Shown here: positions 16,856-24,859 of the stretch, in pieces
Layout of the letters: the number at the start of each line of letters is the position of its first letter
Position numbering within the stretch: position 1 is the stretch's first letter
Assembly: GCA_030430565.1 (NCBI GenBank)
Contig: JAUIKS010000035.1
Coordinates: forward strand, 1 to 64,000
Reading direction: 5' to 3'
Length of the DNA stretch: 64,000 bases
From: Polyangia bacterium
GTDB lineage: Bacteria; Myxococcota_A; Polyangia; Nannocystales; Nannocystaceae
Program-made: the position numbers and the translations under genes
The notes under the pieces: generated by a model
What the model saw: the letters and a program-made list of their open reading frames with translations, nothing else
The model's database searches: none
Told to the model about the DNA's origin: nothing

Positions 16856-18876
16856 GAGGCGGCCGAGAGGCTCATCGCGCGGATGCGGTTCGCGAGGTGG
16901 TTGAGGTTGCAGCGGACGGCGCGGATCTTCCCGCGACCGGGGAGCGAGGCGCCCTGCCGCCGCCACAGCTCGGCCTCGCGCTCCTCGGGCCCGAGCAGGA
17001 CGACGCTGCCCTCGGGCGCGGCGCGGTAGTCGAACAGCCACTGCAGCAGCATGCGGTGTCGCCACTCGAGCACCGAGATCCCGAGGCACAGCGCGGGGTG
17101 CATCCGGAGCCAGCCCATGAGCTGGCTCTCCCAATCAGGCGGCAGCAGCTCGCCGAGCTCCATCAGCCCCTGGATGAAGTCGTCCTCGGTGATCCGCGGC
17201 GTCGTCAGGATCGGGTTCTCCTCGGGGGAGTAGCCGCCGTACAGACGCAGCACGACGTAGTCTCGCGCGAGGTCGAGGTGCTCCGGGACATCCTCGAGCT
17301 CATCCCAGCCGCCGTCGGTCGGCGCGCGCACGAGCACCACGCGCTTCTCTCCGCTGTTGGGGTACCCCGTCTGGACCACGTAGATCGTGCGGTCGGCGTG
17401 GTGCCGCAGCAGCGCGTGCTCGAGCACCGGCAGCCACAGCAGCGTCACGTGCACCCCGGGGCGAAGCGTTGCGCCGAGCGCGTCGACGATCGGCGGGATC
17501 GAGAGGGACTCGCCGAGCGCGAGCGATTTTTGGAACATTCGATTGAGTCGCCCCTGACCGGCGTACAGCGCGTAGCGCTGCGTGAGCGTCCCGAGCGCGA
17601 GGGTCTCGCCCTCGCTCTCCCCGGCGGCCCGCAGCGCGCGCTCGAGCGAGCTGCGAAAGCGCTGCAGTCCGTCGAGGTCCTCGCCCGCGGCGCCGCGATC
17701 GAGCACCAGGCCGTGCGAGGTGTCCAGCAGCTGCTCGAGCGCGGGGTCAACGTCCGCGGCGAGCGTGCTGCTGAGGCTCTGCGCGCGCGACAGCGGCACG
17801 AGCTTTCGACCTTCGAAGTCGAAGGGCGCGCTCGAGATGCCGCGCACGAACACGGCCGGCGCGAACGCGGCCGCGCCGGCCTGCACGAGCAGCGCGCGTC
17901 GAGTCGCCTGCATGCTCGCCGCGACATCGCCCTTGAGCTGTCCGCCGTCGGTGAGCGCGCGGTAGAACGCGCTCGCGGCGGGCCGCGTAAACTCGGTACG
18001 CACCGGCCACATGTACGCGACGACGGTGTCGGCCCCGCGGCGCGCGAAGACCTCAGCCGCGCTCGCCAGCGATCCCGGGCGCGCGCCGGAGCAGGCCTCG
18101 AGGAACACGAGCCGGAGCTCGCGCGACAGGCTCGCCTCGAGCTCCTGCGCGAAGGCGTCGACCTCGATCCACGTCTCGTCGCCGTCGTCCGCGTCGGCGA
18201 GCCGCAGCATCGGGCGGCGCTCCCGTGACATCCCGCCGTGGCCGACGAAGTGGAGGACGTGCGGGCAGCGGATCCGGCGGAGGTGTTCGAACAGCCCGGG
18301 CAGCCGCGCCGCCTCCTCCGTGATCGGCTCCGTCCACTCCACCGCGCCGCGCTGGATCGCGGGGTCGAGGACGTGCCGGAGGTGGCTGCCGCCGTACCCG
18401 CCGATCGGCGCGATCACCAAGAGCCGCACGCCACGCCGGACCTCGCGCGGCTGCCACGGGCGCGTCGACGTGATCGCGCGCGTCGTCAGCAGGCGCGGCG
18501 AGGTCGCCAAGAAGCCCGCGCTGGTGCCAGGCTCGCACAGCGCCTCCCAGGGCACGACCTGCAGGCGCGGCTCCCGGATCACGAAGCGGAGCTGCAGCGG
18601 CGCGTCGCCCGAGGCCTCGAGCGCGCGGACCAAGATGTCCCTCGTGTCATGTGAGAAGACGGCGTCGTAGAGCGCGTGCGCGTCGCTGAGGGCGCGGGGG
18701 CTCAGCGGCTCACCCGCCGCCGCCGCGCGCCCGACCGTCTGCGCGAACGATCGAATCCTCGCGACCGCGAACCGCCGCGTGAGCGCGTGGGGGCTCGCGC
18801 GCTCTCCCCGGGAGCCGCGCGCCGAGACCGTGATCTCCTCGCGCGCGCGCTCGATCTCTATCTCGACCCACAGCAT
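16852..18876 (-). CDS. CHAT-domain (caspase-like) protease with C-terminal SIR2-like region
   Basis: A 674-residue protein. Residues about 95-345 are a CHAT clan CD cysteine protease: the catalytic His lies in LHFVGHGG (H213) and the Cys in LEACSGARPG (C262), with VPWEAL and VVAYMWPV supporting strands. A linker follows, then about 250 residues resembling a SIR2-like core: TLLWLPVLEHALLRHH where SIR2 proteins have TTNxDxLLExAL, and LRLYGGYSPEENPILTTPRITEDDF where they have KLHG...TxxD. The NAD-contacting Asn/Asp and His are not conserved, so NADase activity is doubtful. It is the middle gene of a TPR protein - CHAT - STAND operon. It has a full paralogue at 45902 and is the probable effector switched on by its STAND partner. 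Confidence 0.88.
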   Translation of the reverse strand: MLWVEIEIERAREEITVSARGSRGERASPHALTRRFAVARIRSFAQTVGRAAAAGEPLSPRALSDAHALYDAVFSHDTRDILVRALEASGDAPLQLRFVIREPRLQVVPWEALCEPGTSAGFLATSPRLLTTRAITSTRPWQPREVRRGVRLLVIAPIGGYGGSHLRHVLDPAIQRGAVEWTEPITEEAARLPGLFEHLRRIRCPHVLHFVGHGGMSRERRPMLRLADADDGDETWIEVDAFAQELEASLSRELRLVFLEACSGARPGSLASAAEVFARRGADTVVAYMWPVRTEFTRPAASAFYRALTDGGQLKGDVAASMQATRRALLVQAGAAAFAPAVFVRGISSAPFDFEGRKLVPLSRAQSLSSTLAADVDPALEQLLDTSHGLVLDRGAAGEDLDGLQRFRSSLERALRAAGESEGETLALGTLTQRYALYAGQGRLNRMFQKSLALGESLSIPPIVDALGATLRPGVHVTLLWLPVLEHALLRHHADRTIYVVQTGYPNSGEKRVVLVRAPTDGGWDELEDVPEHLDLARDYVVLRLYGGYSPEENPILTTPRITEDDFIQGLMELGELLPPDWESQLMGWLRMHPALCLGISVLEWRHRMLLQWLFDYRAAPEGSVVLLGPEEREAELWRRQGASLPGRGKIRAVRCNLNHLANRIRAMSLSAAS

Positions 18877-18907
18877 TGACGCTTCACCCTCGCTCTGCAG
18901 CGCGCGC

Positions 18908-19858
18908 TCAGAACCTCCCGCCCAGCGTGAGCCCGAGCCCGCGGCGCGTAGGCCCCGGGGCGAGCGTGAGCTGGCGACGTCTCGGTGACGCGCTCGCCAG
19001 CACGAGCGCGACGCCGGTCGCCAGCATCGCGCCGGAGAGCACGGCGCCGGCGACCGCGAGTCGGTTGGCGCTGACCCCGAGGTTAAACGCGCTGCGCAGT
19101 CGCTGCTCTCGCTCGTCCTGGTCGATCGAGTCGTCCATCGCGACGCGGACGCCGTCGTCCTCGGCCGCGCGCCCCAGGCCGAAGCCCAAGCCCATCAGCC
19201 CGAGGCCGATCGGGGCGCCGGCGCCCGCGATCACGCTGCCCGGCACGAGCAGGCGCTTGTCGAGGCCGCCGCGCGGCGCGTCGCGTTCACGTTGATCCAG
19301 CTCGAGTGAGCGCGCGCGTCGCTGCTCGGCGCGCGCGTGCTTGGTCTGGGCGCGCGCGAGCTCCTGGGCGAGCGCGCCGCGCATCGACTCGAGCGGCGCG
19401 CGGTTCTCGGTGTCGGTCGGCGCGAGCTCGCCGAGGCGGGCGTCGAGCAGCGAGACCGCCCGCTCGAGCGGCCGCGCCCGTTGCTCGGCGCGCGCGAGCT
19501 CGCGGTACGCAGCGACGATCTCGAGCAGGATGATCGTGCGCTGATGCGCGAAGCCAGGCCCGACAGGCACGAGCGCGTAGGCCCTCTCCCAGCGCTCGAT
19601 CGCCGCGCGCGGCTCACCCGCGTCGAGCCGCGCCTGCGCTTGCTCGAGCAGCGCCACGATCTGCGCCTGAGCGCGGGCGAGCGACTCGTGCTCCGCGTCT
19701 TCAGCCATGACCTGGGCGTCGTCCGCCGTCGCGTCCTCCGGCGGGACGTCCCAGCTCGCCTCTCCGCGCGGGGCTGGAGCGCCGGGGAGCTCGGCGGCGG
19801 CGCGCGTGGGCGCGGTCGCCAGCGCGAGAGACAAAGCGAGAGACAAAGCGCGAGACAT
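18908..19858 (-). CDS. Exported TPR-like membrane protein
   Basis: About 316 residues. A signal peptide (MSRALSLALSLALATAPTRAAA) is followed by a helical region with a TPR-like pattern (ARLDAGEPRAAIERWERAYALVP, about 90-112), a coiled-coil-rich middle, and two hydrophobic segments (PGSVIAGAGAPIGLGLMGLGFGLG and LAVAGAVLSGAMLATGVALVLA). The layout is that of the TPR-plus-membrane-hairpin proteins common in Nannocystis. The gene is 31 bases upstream of the CHAT gene on the same strand, so it is the first gene of the operon. It is an attractive envelope sensor or anchor for that module (inference). The start at 19858 is preferred over 19999 because it begins the signal peptide. Confidence 0.7.
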   Translation of the reverse strand: MSRALSLALSLALATAPTRAAAELPGAPAPRGEASWDVPPEDATADDAQVMAEDAEHESLARAQAQIVALLEQAQARLDAGEPRAAIERWERAYALVPVGPGFAHQRTIILLEIVAAYRELARAEQRARPLERAVSLLDARLGELAPTDTENRAPLESMRGALAQELARAQTKHARAEQRRARSLELDQRERDAPRGGLDKRLLVPGSVIAGAGAPIGLGLMGLGFGLGRAAEDDGVRVAMDDSIDQDEREQRLRSAFNLGVSANRLAVAGAVLSGAMLATGVALVLASASPRRRQLTLAPGPTRRGLGLTLGGRF

Positions 19859-19995
19859 CGCGAGCGCCGCGCTCGCGCGTCGCGTGGTCAGTCGCCGCCG
19901 CCGCCGGCTCACGCCCACGCGATCCTCCCGCTCACCGTGTGTGGACGGTCGCCGCGAGGGATCGTGAAGCGCCGCGAGTCGGCCGGGTGATTTCA

Positions 19996-20015
19996 ACATG
20001 ACTATTTAGACATAG
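19996..20015. promoter_or_regulatory. ACATGA-N8-ACATAG motif copy
   Basis: An AT-rich patch with two ACAT-type hexamers separated by exactly eight bases (CTATTTAG), in the divergent gap between the CHAT-STAND operon (leftwards) and the binding-protein-like lipoprotein (rightwards). It matches the spacing of the copies at 6145 and 30686. Confidence 0.45.
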
Positions 20016-20049
20016 TAGAGGAACCGGCACGAATCAGCCGGCGCGTCCC

Positions 20050-20072
20050 TGGACGGTCGAGTGAACCGTTCA
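20050..20072. promoter_or_regulatory. TGRACCGTTCA box pair
   Basis: TGGACGGTCGA at 20050-20060 is followed by the perfect palindrome TGAACCGTTCA at 20062-20072. This is the leftmost copy of a box that recurs upstream of Reb and lipoprotein units up to 52831. It lies about 50 bases before the lipoprotein start; ATATAC downstream (near 20112) could be a -10 element. Confidence 0.6.
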
Positions 20073-20120
20073 GCTCGCGGGGCTTCGTCACGCCGCGCGC
20101 CTCGGCGAGTCGATATACTC

Positions 20121-21746
20121 GTGGAGGTCGTGAACGCGTCGCTGAACAACTGGGCCGCGCTGGCGTCGCTGGGCTTCGCCGCGCTGCTCTGCGGCTGCTT
20201 CGAGGGCGCCTGGATCCAGGGACAGCCCTGCGAGGCCGACGCTGACTGCGCGCCCCCGGTCTCGCTCGGGGGCGGCATGTCGCTGCGCTGCGAGGGCGGC
20301 TACTGCGGGGGCACCCCGAGCTGCAGCGAGGCGGAGGACTGTCGACAGGCGCTCGGCATCACGCACACCTGCGCGAACAATCGCTGCGTGCCCGCCGAGC
20401 TCTCGCAGCGCTGCAGTCGCAGCTACCCGGAGGACCTGTTCGAGCACCCGGAGCGCTACCGCGACGCCGTGATCTTCGGGACGCTGCTCGACCTGCAGGC
20501 GAGCGACGTGAGCGACGAGTACCTCGTCAACTCCGCGACGCTCGCGGTCTCGCAGTACCAAGGCAGCAAGCTCGCGGGGCCCGAGGTCGCCATCGTCCAC
20601 TGCAACTATCAAGACGGCGGCGGGATCGATAACCTCAGCGAGTCAGACGCCGCCGCCGAGGGGGCGCGCTTCCTCGTCGACACGCTCGGCGCGACCGCGA
20701 TCATCGGCCCGGGCACCTCGCAGCTCGCGACGCACGTGTTCGAAACCATCTGCGGGGCTGGGGTCGAGTCGTCGGCCGACTGCGCGCGCGACGTCGTGAT
20801 GATCTCGCCCTCCGCGACGAGCGTCTCGCTGACCACGATCGACGGCGAGGTGAAGACCGACGAGCGCCCGGGGCTGTTTTGGCGGACGGTAGCGAACGAC
20901 TCCCTGATGACCGACGCGATCGCGCACGACCTACAGCGCCGCGGCGTCGATCGCTACTTCATCCTGGCACAGCGCGACAGCTACGGGCTCGGGATCGAGG
21001 AGGCGCTGCGCGAGCAGCTGAGCGGCGCGACGAGCTACCTGTTCAGCGACGCGGACGAGCTGCGCGCGCAGCTCGATCTCGTCGTCGCGGACGTGAGCGG
21101 CGAACCAGGCGCTGGGGACGTGACAGAGGCGACCTATGACGAGATCGTGTTCATCGCGTCGGAGACCGCGCTGGTGCTGGAGTTCATCGAGTCCGCCGCC
21201 TACGAGGGAGACGCGCTCGCCAGCCTCGGCCTGATGTTCAGCGAGACCGCCGCTGAGCCGCAGCTGTTCGCGGAGGCGAGCCTCGCGCTCGAGACGCTGC
21301 GGGACCGGATCCGCGGCGTGCGTCCAGAGGTCCCGCCCGAGATCTCGTATCAAGAGTTCACCGAGAAGTTCAGCGCGGCGTTCCCCGGTCGTGACGCGAC
21401 GCAGTCGTTCTACGCGCCGCACACCTTCGACGCGACGTGGCTCGCGATCTACGGCGTGACCTGGGCCTACTATCAAGAGCAGCGGGTCTACACGGGCACG
21501 ACGCTCGCGCGCGGAATCCGGCGCCTCAGCGACACGAGCGGGCTGTCGTTCTTCGTGCGCGAGACGGACTTCGAGTACCTCGCGGCCCAGCTCGCGGAGG
21601 GGCGCGCCGTCAACATCACCGGCGCCTCCGGCCATCTCGACTACGACGCCGCGTCCGAGGAGCTCGCGACCGAGGTCGAGTACTGGACGATCGAGCGCGT
21701 CGACGGCGAGCTCGTGTTCGAGGCCGACGGCGCGTACGCTCCCTGA
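20121..21746 (+). CDS. Periplasmic-binding-protein-like (type 1, Leu/Ile/Val-receptor fold) lipoprotein
   Basis: About 541 residues. A short signal peptide ends in the lipobox ALLCGC. A Cys-rich segment (about 30-95, four disulphide-like pairs) comes first, then a type 1 periplasmic-binding fold of the branched-chain amino acid receptor kind: GAEGARFL...GATAIIGPGTSQLATHVF (about 195-225), VVMISPSATSVSLT, FWRTVANDSLMTDAIAHDLQRRG, and YFILAQRDSYGLGIEEALRE. No ABC permease or ATPase genes are nearby, so it is more likely a ligand sensor at the surface than a transporter part. The GTG at 20121 is one of several possible starts (20130, 20061). It is preceded by the TGRACCGTTCA box pair shared with Reb genes, which suggests co-regulation. 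Confidence 0.75.
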   Translation: MEVVNASLNNWAALASLGFAALLCGCFEGAWIQGQPCEADADCAPPVSLGGGMSLRCEGGYCGGTPSCSEAEDCRQALGITHTCANNRCVPAELSQRCSRSYPEDLFEHPERYRDAVIFGTLLDLQASDVSDEYLVNSATLAVSQYQGSKLAGPEVAIVHCNYQDGGGIDNLSESDAAAEGARFLVDTLGATAIIGPGTSQLATHVFETICGAGVESSADCARDVVMISPSATSVSLTTIDGEVKTDERPGLFWRTVANDSLMTDAIAHDLQRRGVDRYFILAQRDSYGLGIEEALREQLSGATSYLFSDADELRAQLDLVVADVSGEPGAGDVTEATYDEIVFIASETALVLEFIESAAYEGDALASLGLMFSETAAEPQLFAEASLALETLRDRIRGVRPEVPPEISYQEFTEKFSAAFPGRDATQSFYAPHTFDATWLAIYGVTWAYYQEQRVYTGTTLARGIRRLSDTSGLSFFVRETDFEYLAAQLAEGRAVNITGASGHLDYDAASEELATEVEYWTIERVDGELVFEADGAYAP

Positions 21747-21775
21747 CACGCGCCGCGCTCACGCCGAGACGATCG

Positions 21776-21873
21776 ACATGTCTGTTGAGATAGATCGTCC
21801 ATAGGACCGTTCAGCGAGCGCGCGGCGCAGCCGGCACGCCGCGCGCCGGTCGGTGACGGTCTTGAACCGTAGG
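21776..21873. promoter_or_regulatory. Upstream region of Reb gene: ACATGT motif and two TGRACCGT boxes
   Basis: Within 200 bases of the TTG start at 21977 there is ACATGT-N8-ATAGAT (21776-21795, a weak copy), GGACCGTTCA (21804-21813), and TGACGGTC-TT-GAACCGTAGG (21854-21873). The paired, inverted arrangement resembles that at 20050-20072. Confidence 0.55.
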
Positions 21874-21976
21874 GGCGCGACGGTCGTTCACCCCGCGCCG
21901 CCCGTCGCGTCTACCCTGCGAGCGCGCCAGCCGCTTGCGAGCGGCGCAGCCTGGCGCGCGCCGGAGGAGGTGACGC

Positions 21977-22330
21977 TTGGGCGATCTGACAAAAGCAAAC
22001 CCGCAGCTCGTCGACACGCTCGGGCAATTCCGCGAGCACGTGATCAGCGAGAAAGTCGTCAAGATTCACGGCTCCGGCGTCGCCTTTCAGGCTGTCTCGA
22101 TGTCGACCGCGCACGCGATCCAGGACGCGACGGACTACGTCCGCAACGTCACCACGATCGCGACGACCGCCATCGGCATGGCGCTGAGCAAGCTCGTCGA
22201 GACGAAGGACCCTGCCTACGGCAAGATCATCGAGACCGCCCAGCAGACCATCAACACGGCGGCCACCAACATGAAGACGATCGGCGCCGCCGCGACGGAG
22301 ATCGCCAAGGGGTACCCGGTCGGCGAGTGA
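21977..22330 (+). CDS. Reb-family R-body protein (long type)
   Basis: A 117-residue protein. It starts with TTG at 21977 behind a strong GGAGGAGG (21963-21970). Its core, VAFQAVSMSTAHAIQDATDYVRNVTTIATTAIGMALSKLV (about 36-75), aligns with the central helix of the RebB 'killing trait' family, in which a SQ/MS-x-A-L-A pattern is followed by N...I..TA.G.AL. It is closely similar to the proteins at 28041 and 50539; together they form a second Reb subtype of 116-119 residues ending in YPxxE/K. Reb proteins polymerise into coiled ribbons that extend when triggered. The next gene, a methyltransferase, begins 29 bases downstream. Confidence 0.82.
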   Translation: MGDLTKANPQLVDTLGQFREHVISEKVVKIHGSGVAFQAVSMSTAHAIQDATDYVRNVTTIATTAIGMALSKLVETKDPAYGKIIETAQQTINTAATNMKTIGAAATEIAKGYPVGE

Positions 22331-22358
22331 GCGCCCGGCACGAGGCGGAGCGGCGGCG

Positions 22359-23873
22359 GTGAGTTCGAAATCCCCAGCAGCGGCCGGAGAGCCCGCGGAC
22401 GTCGTCGGGATGCTGTACCCGCTCACGCACATCGATCACATCGCCGTCATCGCGACGCTGGTCGGCGCCGCGCCGGTCTCGGTCCAGCGCTGCCGCGTCC
22501 TCGATCTCAACGCCGCCGACGGATCCAACCTCGCGTCGCTGGCGAGCGCGTTCCCCCGCAGCCAGTTCGTGGGGCTCTCGTCGCGTCGTCGCGGGCGTCC
22601 GCTCGCCGTCGAGATCGTCGCGGCGCTCGAGCTGCGCAACGTCGAGCTCGTGGATGACGAGGTCGAGACCTGGGAGGGAGCGGCGGGAGAGTTCGACTAC
22701 ATCATCGCGCGCGGCCTGTACTCCGCGGTGGCCGAGCGCGGCCGCGCGCGGCTGCTCGAGCTCTGTAGACAGCACCTCGCGCCGAGCGGGGTCGCGTATC
22801 TCAGCCATGACACGATGCCCGGCGGCGGCGTGCTCGGGCAGCTGCGTGAGCTGGTCCGGCTGCTGACGGATCCCGGGGCGTCGCCCTCGTCCGCGCACGC
22901 GCGGGCGATCCTCGAGTTGATCGTGAGGCTCACCCGCTCCGACGGCGAGCGGGACGTCGCACCGTACGCGCGCGCGCTCGCCGAGCGCTCCCGTCAGCTG
23001 CTCGCGCTCGACCGCGCCGCGTTCACGCGAGCTCTCCTGGGCAGCGCGCGCCACGGCGTGTACCTGCGGGACTTTCTCGTCCTCGCGGAGCGACACGGCC
23101 TCCGCTACCTCACCGACGCCGAGCACCGCGCCGCGCTAGCGCCGTCGCTCGCGGCCCAGCTCACCCGAGAGCTCGAGCAGCTCTCGGGCGAGGAGCTCGC
23201 GCGTGAGCAGCTCTTGGACTTCGTGACCGCTCGCGCGACGCGGCACAGCTTGCTCTGCCGCGAGGAGCTCGAGCTCGTCGCGCGCCGCCAGTCACCCGAG
23301 CACGCCATCGACGGGATGCTCGTCGCGGCGCGCCCGCGTCGTGACGGGCTCGCGTCGACGGAGCGCAACGCCTGGGTCGACGCGGCGATGGTCGAGCTCC
23401 ACGAGAGCTGGCCGCGCGCGCGCCCGTTTCCTGACGTCGCGCGGGCCGTGGTCGCGCGCTTGGGCCTGCCGACGCCGGAGGCCGCCGCCGCCCGCCCTGT
23501 GCTCGCGCGCGCGTTCCTCGAGCGGTTTCGTCGCGGCCTCGTCCGCCTGATGACCACGCAGGCGACCTTGGTCCGCGCGCCCAGCCACCGACCGGCGATC
23601 TCGGCGTTCGCCCGCTTCCAAGCCGCTCACCGCGGGCTCGTGTGCACCCATCATCACACGACGCTCGCCGCGCGCGGTCGCTTGGCGTGCGCGCTCGCGG
23701 CTCAGCTCGACGGGGAGCGCACGAGCGGCGAGCTCGTCGAGCTGCTGTGGCGGCGCGCGCGAGCGGAGCGCTGGTCGAGCGAGGGCGGCGCCCTCCTGAC
23801 GCGGGCGTCGGTCGCCGACGAGGTCGCGCGGCTGCTCGAGCAGCTCGCGTTGGCCGGCGCCTTCATCAAGTGA
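22359..23873 (+). CDS. PKMT-type class I SAM methyltransferase with regulatory domain
   Basis: A 504-residue protein. The N-terminal 55 residues include VVGMLYPLTHIDHIAVIATLVG, and the SAM-binding region follows: CRVLDLNAADGSNLASLA (motif I, about 48-65, with DLNAADG for the usual ELGCGxG), FDYIIARGLYSAV (motif IV/V), and VAYLSHDTMPGG. The rest is a helical regulatory part and a C-terminal domain with HRPAISAFARFQAAHRGLVCTHHHTTL, which matches the PxxRPxASPLARxQA pattern of rickettsial-type protein lysine methyltransferases. The start is GTG behind GGAG. It is coupled to the Reb gene 29 bases upstream, which suggests that Reb or another island protein is its substrate (inference). Confidence 0.8.
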   Translation: MSSKSPAAAGEPADVVGMLYPLTHIDHIAVIATLVGAAPVSVQRCRVLDLNAADGSNLASLASAFPRSQFVGLSSRRRGRPLAVEIVAALELRNVELVDDEVETWEGAAGEFDYIIARGLYSAVAERGRARLLELCRQHLAPSGVAYLSHDTMPGGGVLGQLRELVRLLTDPGASPSSAHARAILELIVRLTRSDGERDVAPYARALAERSRQLLALDRAAFTRALLGSARHGVYLRDFLVLAERHGLRYLTDAEHRAALAPSLAAQLTRELEQLSGEELAREQLLDFVTARATRHSLLCREELELVARRQSPEHAIDGMLVAARPRRDGLASTERNAWVDAAMVELHESWPRARPFPDVARAVVARLGLPTPEAAAARPVLARAFLERFRRGLVRLMTTQATLVRAPSHRPAISAFARFQAAHRGLVCTHHHTTLAARGRLACALAAQLDGERTSGELVELLWRRARAERWSSEGGALLTRASVADEVARLLEQLALAGAFIK

Positions 23874-23887
23874 ATAAAGAGACAGGT

Positions 23888-24790
23888 TTATCGACGCGGC
23901 TCACATCGCGCGCCGGCGTCGCGCGCGTCGAGCGAACGACCCGCTCGCGCGCCCGCGCAGAGGCCGAAGCGCTGCGGGTTGTGATCGATCAGCGCGTTGA
24001 GCAGCCCCGTGTAGTCGACGCCCGATCGACGGGTCAAGCGCCGCGCGCGGTCCAGGAGCCGCGCCGGGACCTCGCGGTGAGGCCACGTGCGCATCCCGAA
24101 GAGGACGCGGTTGCCCTCGACTGAGTGGAGGCGCGCCGCTGCGGGGAAGCTCGCCGAGATCACGTTCCCGGGGCTGCCGAGCGGCGGCATGTCGCGGGAC
24201 CAGTAGTTGCTAGCGAGCACGCCGCCCTCGCGCAGCATCGCCGAGCAGGCGCCGAACAAGCGCGTCCCGAGGATGCTCTCGTCGGCCCCGTGGCCGTGGA
24301 AGAGATCGACGAAGATGACGTCGAAGCCCGGTCGCGCCGTCTCGCGGGCGAGGGACTCGGCGATGGGCAGCGCGTCGCCGATGTGGACGCGCAAGCGCGG
24401 ATCGTCGGGGAGCTCGAAGTAGCGGCGCGCGAGCTCGACGACCAGCGCCCGGCGCTCGACCGCGACGACGCTGCACGCAGGCGCGAGCTCGAGCAGGTGT
24501 CGCGCGAGCGCGCCGCCGCCTAGGCCGAGCACGAGCGCGCGGCGCGGGCCGGGGGCGAGCAGCAGCGCCGCCGCCATACGTCGCGTGCACTCGAGCACGA
24601 GCCGGCGCGGGGCGTTGAGGTCGTGCGCGCTCTGGTGCGCGTGTGTGCCAAAGTGCAGGTAGCGGACGCCCGCGTGCTCGATGACCTCGATCGAGCCGTC
24701 GGGGTCGCGCCCGCGAAAGAGGAGCTCCACCCCAAGACGACGCGCGCGGCCCCAGAACGTGACGGCGCGCGCACGCGCGGCCGCTTTCAC
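23888..24790 (-). CDS. Spermidine synthase-like methyltransferase-fold protein
   Basis: About 300 residues with the spermidine-synthase Rossmann fold: RALVLGLGGGALARHLLE (glycine-rich binding loop), CSVVAVERRALVVELARRYFEL, RLRVHIGDALPIA, FDVIFVDLFHGHG, and LREGGVLASNYW. Residues for putrescine binding cannot be confirmed. Many stand-alone members of this fold in bacteria are not polyamine enzymes. The start is uncertain: GTG at 24790 is given, while ATG at 24871 would overlap the divergent gene's start. It converges with the PKMT-like gene, the stops being 15 bases apart. Confidence 0.7.
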   Translation of the reverse strand: MKAAARARAVTFWGRARRLGVELLFRGRDPDGSIEVIEHAGVRYLHFGTHAHQSAHDLNAPRRLVLECTRRMAAALLLAPGPRRALVLGLGGGALARHLLELAPACSVVAVERRALVVELARRYFELPDDPRLRVHIGDALPIAESLARETARPGFDVIFVDLFHGHGADESILGTRLFGACSAMLREGGVLASNYWSRDMPPLGSPGNVISASFPAAARLHSVEGNRVLFGMRTWPHREVPARLLDRARRLTRRSGVDYTGLLNALIDHNPQRFGLCAGARAGRSLDARDAGARCEPRR

Positions 24791-24859
24791 AACAGCCGAG
24801 ACCCCGCGTCTGCTTGTGGGTGAATGCAGCCCCCAGGCCGCCGCCCGGAGGAGGCTCGC

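Noticed and set aside
21804..21815. GTTCAG-containing boxes as LexA/SOS sites
   Set aside because: Several copies share GTTCAG with the myxobacterial LexA consensus, but the left half matches poorly and varies, so an SOS link is not supported.
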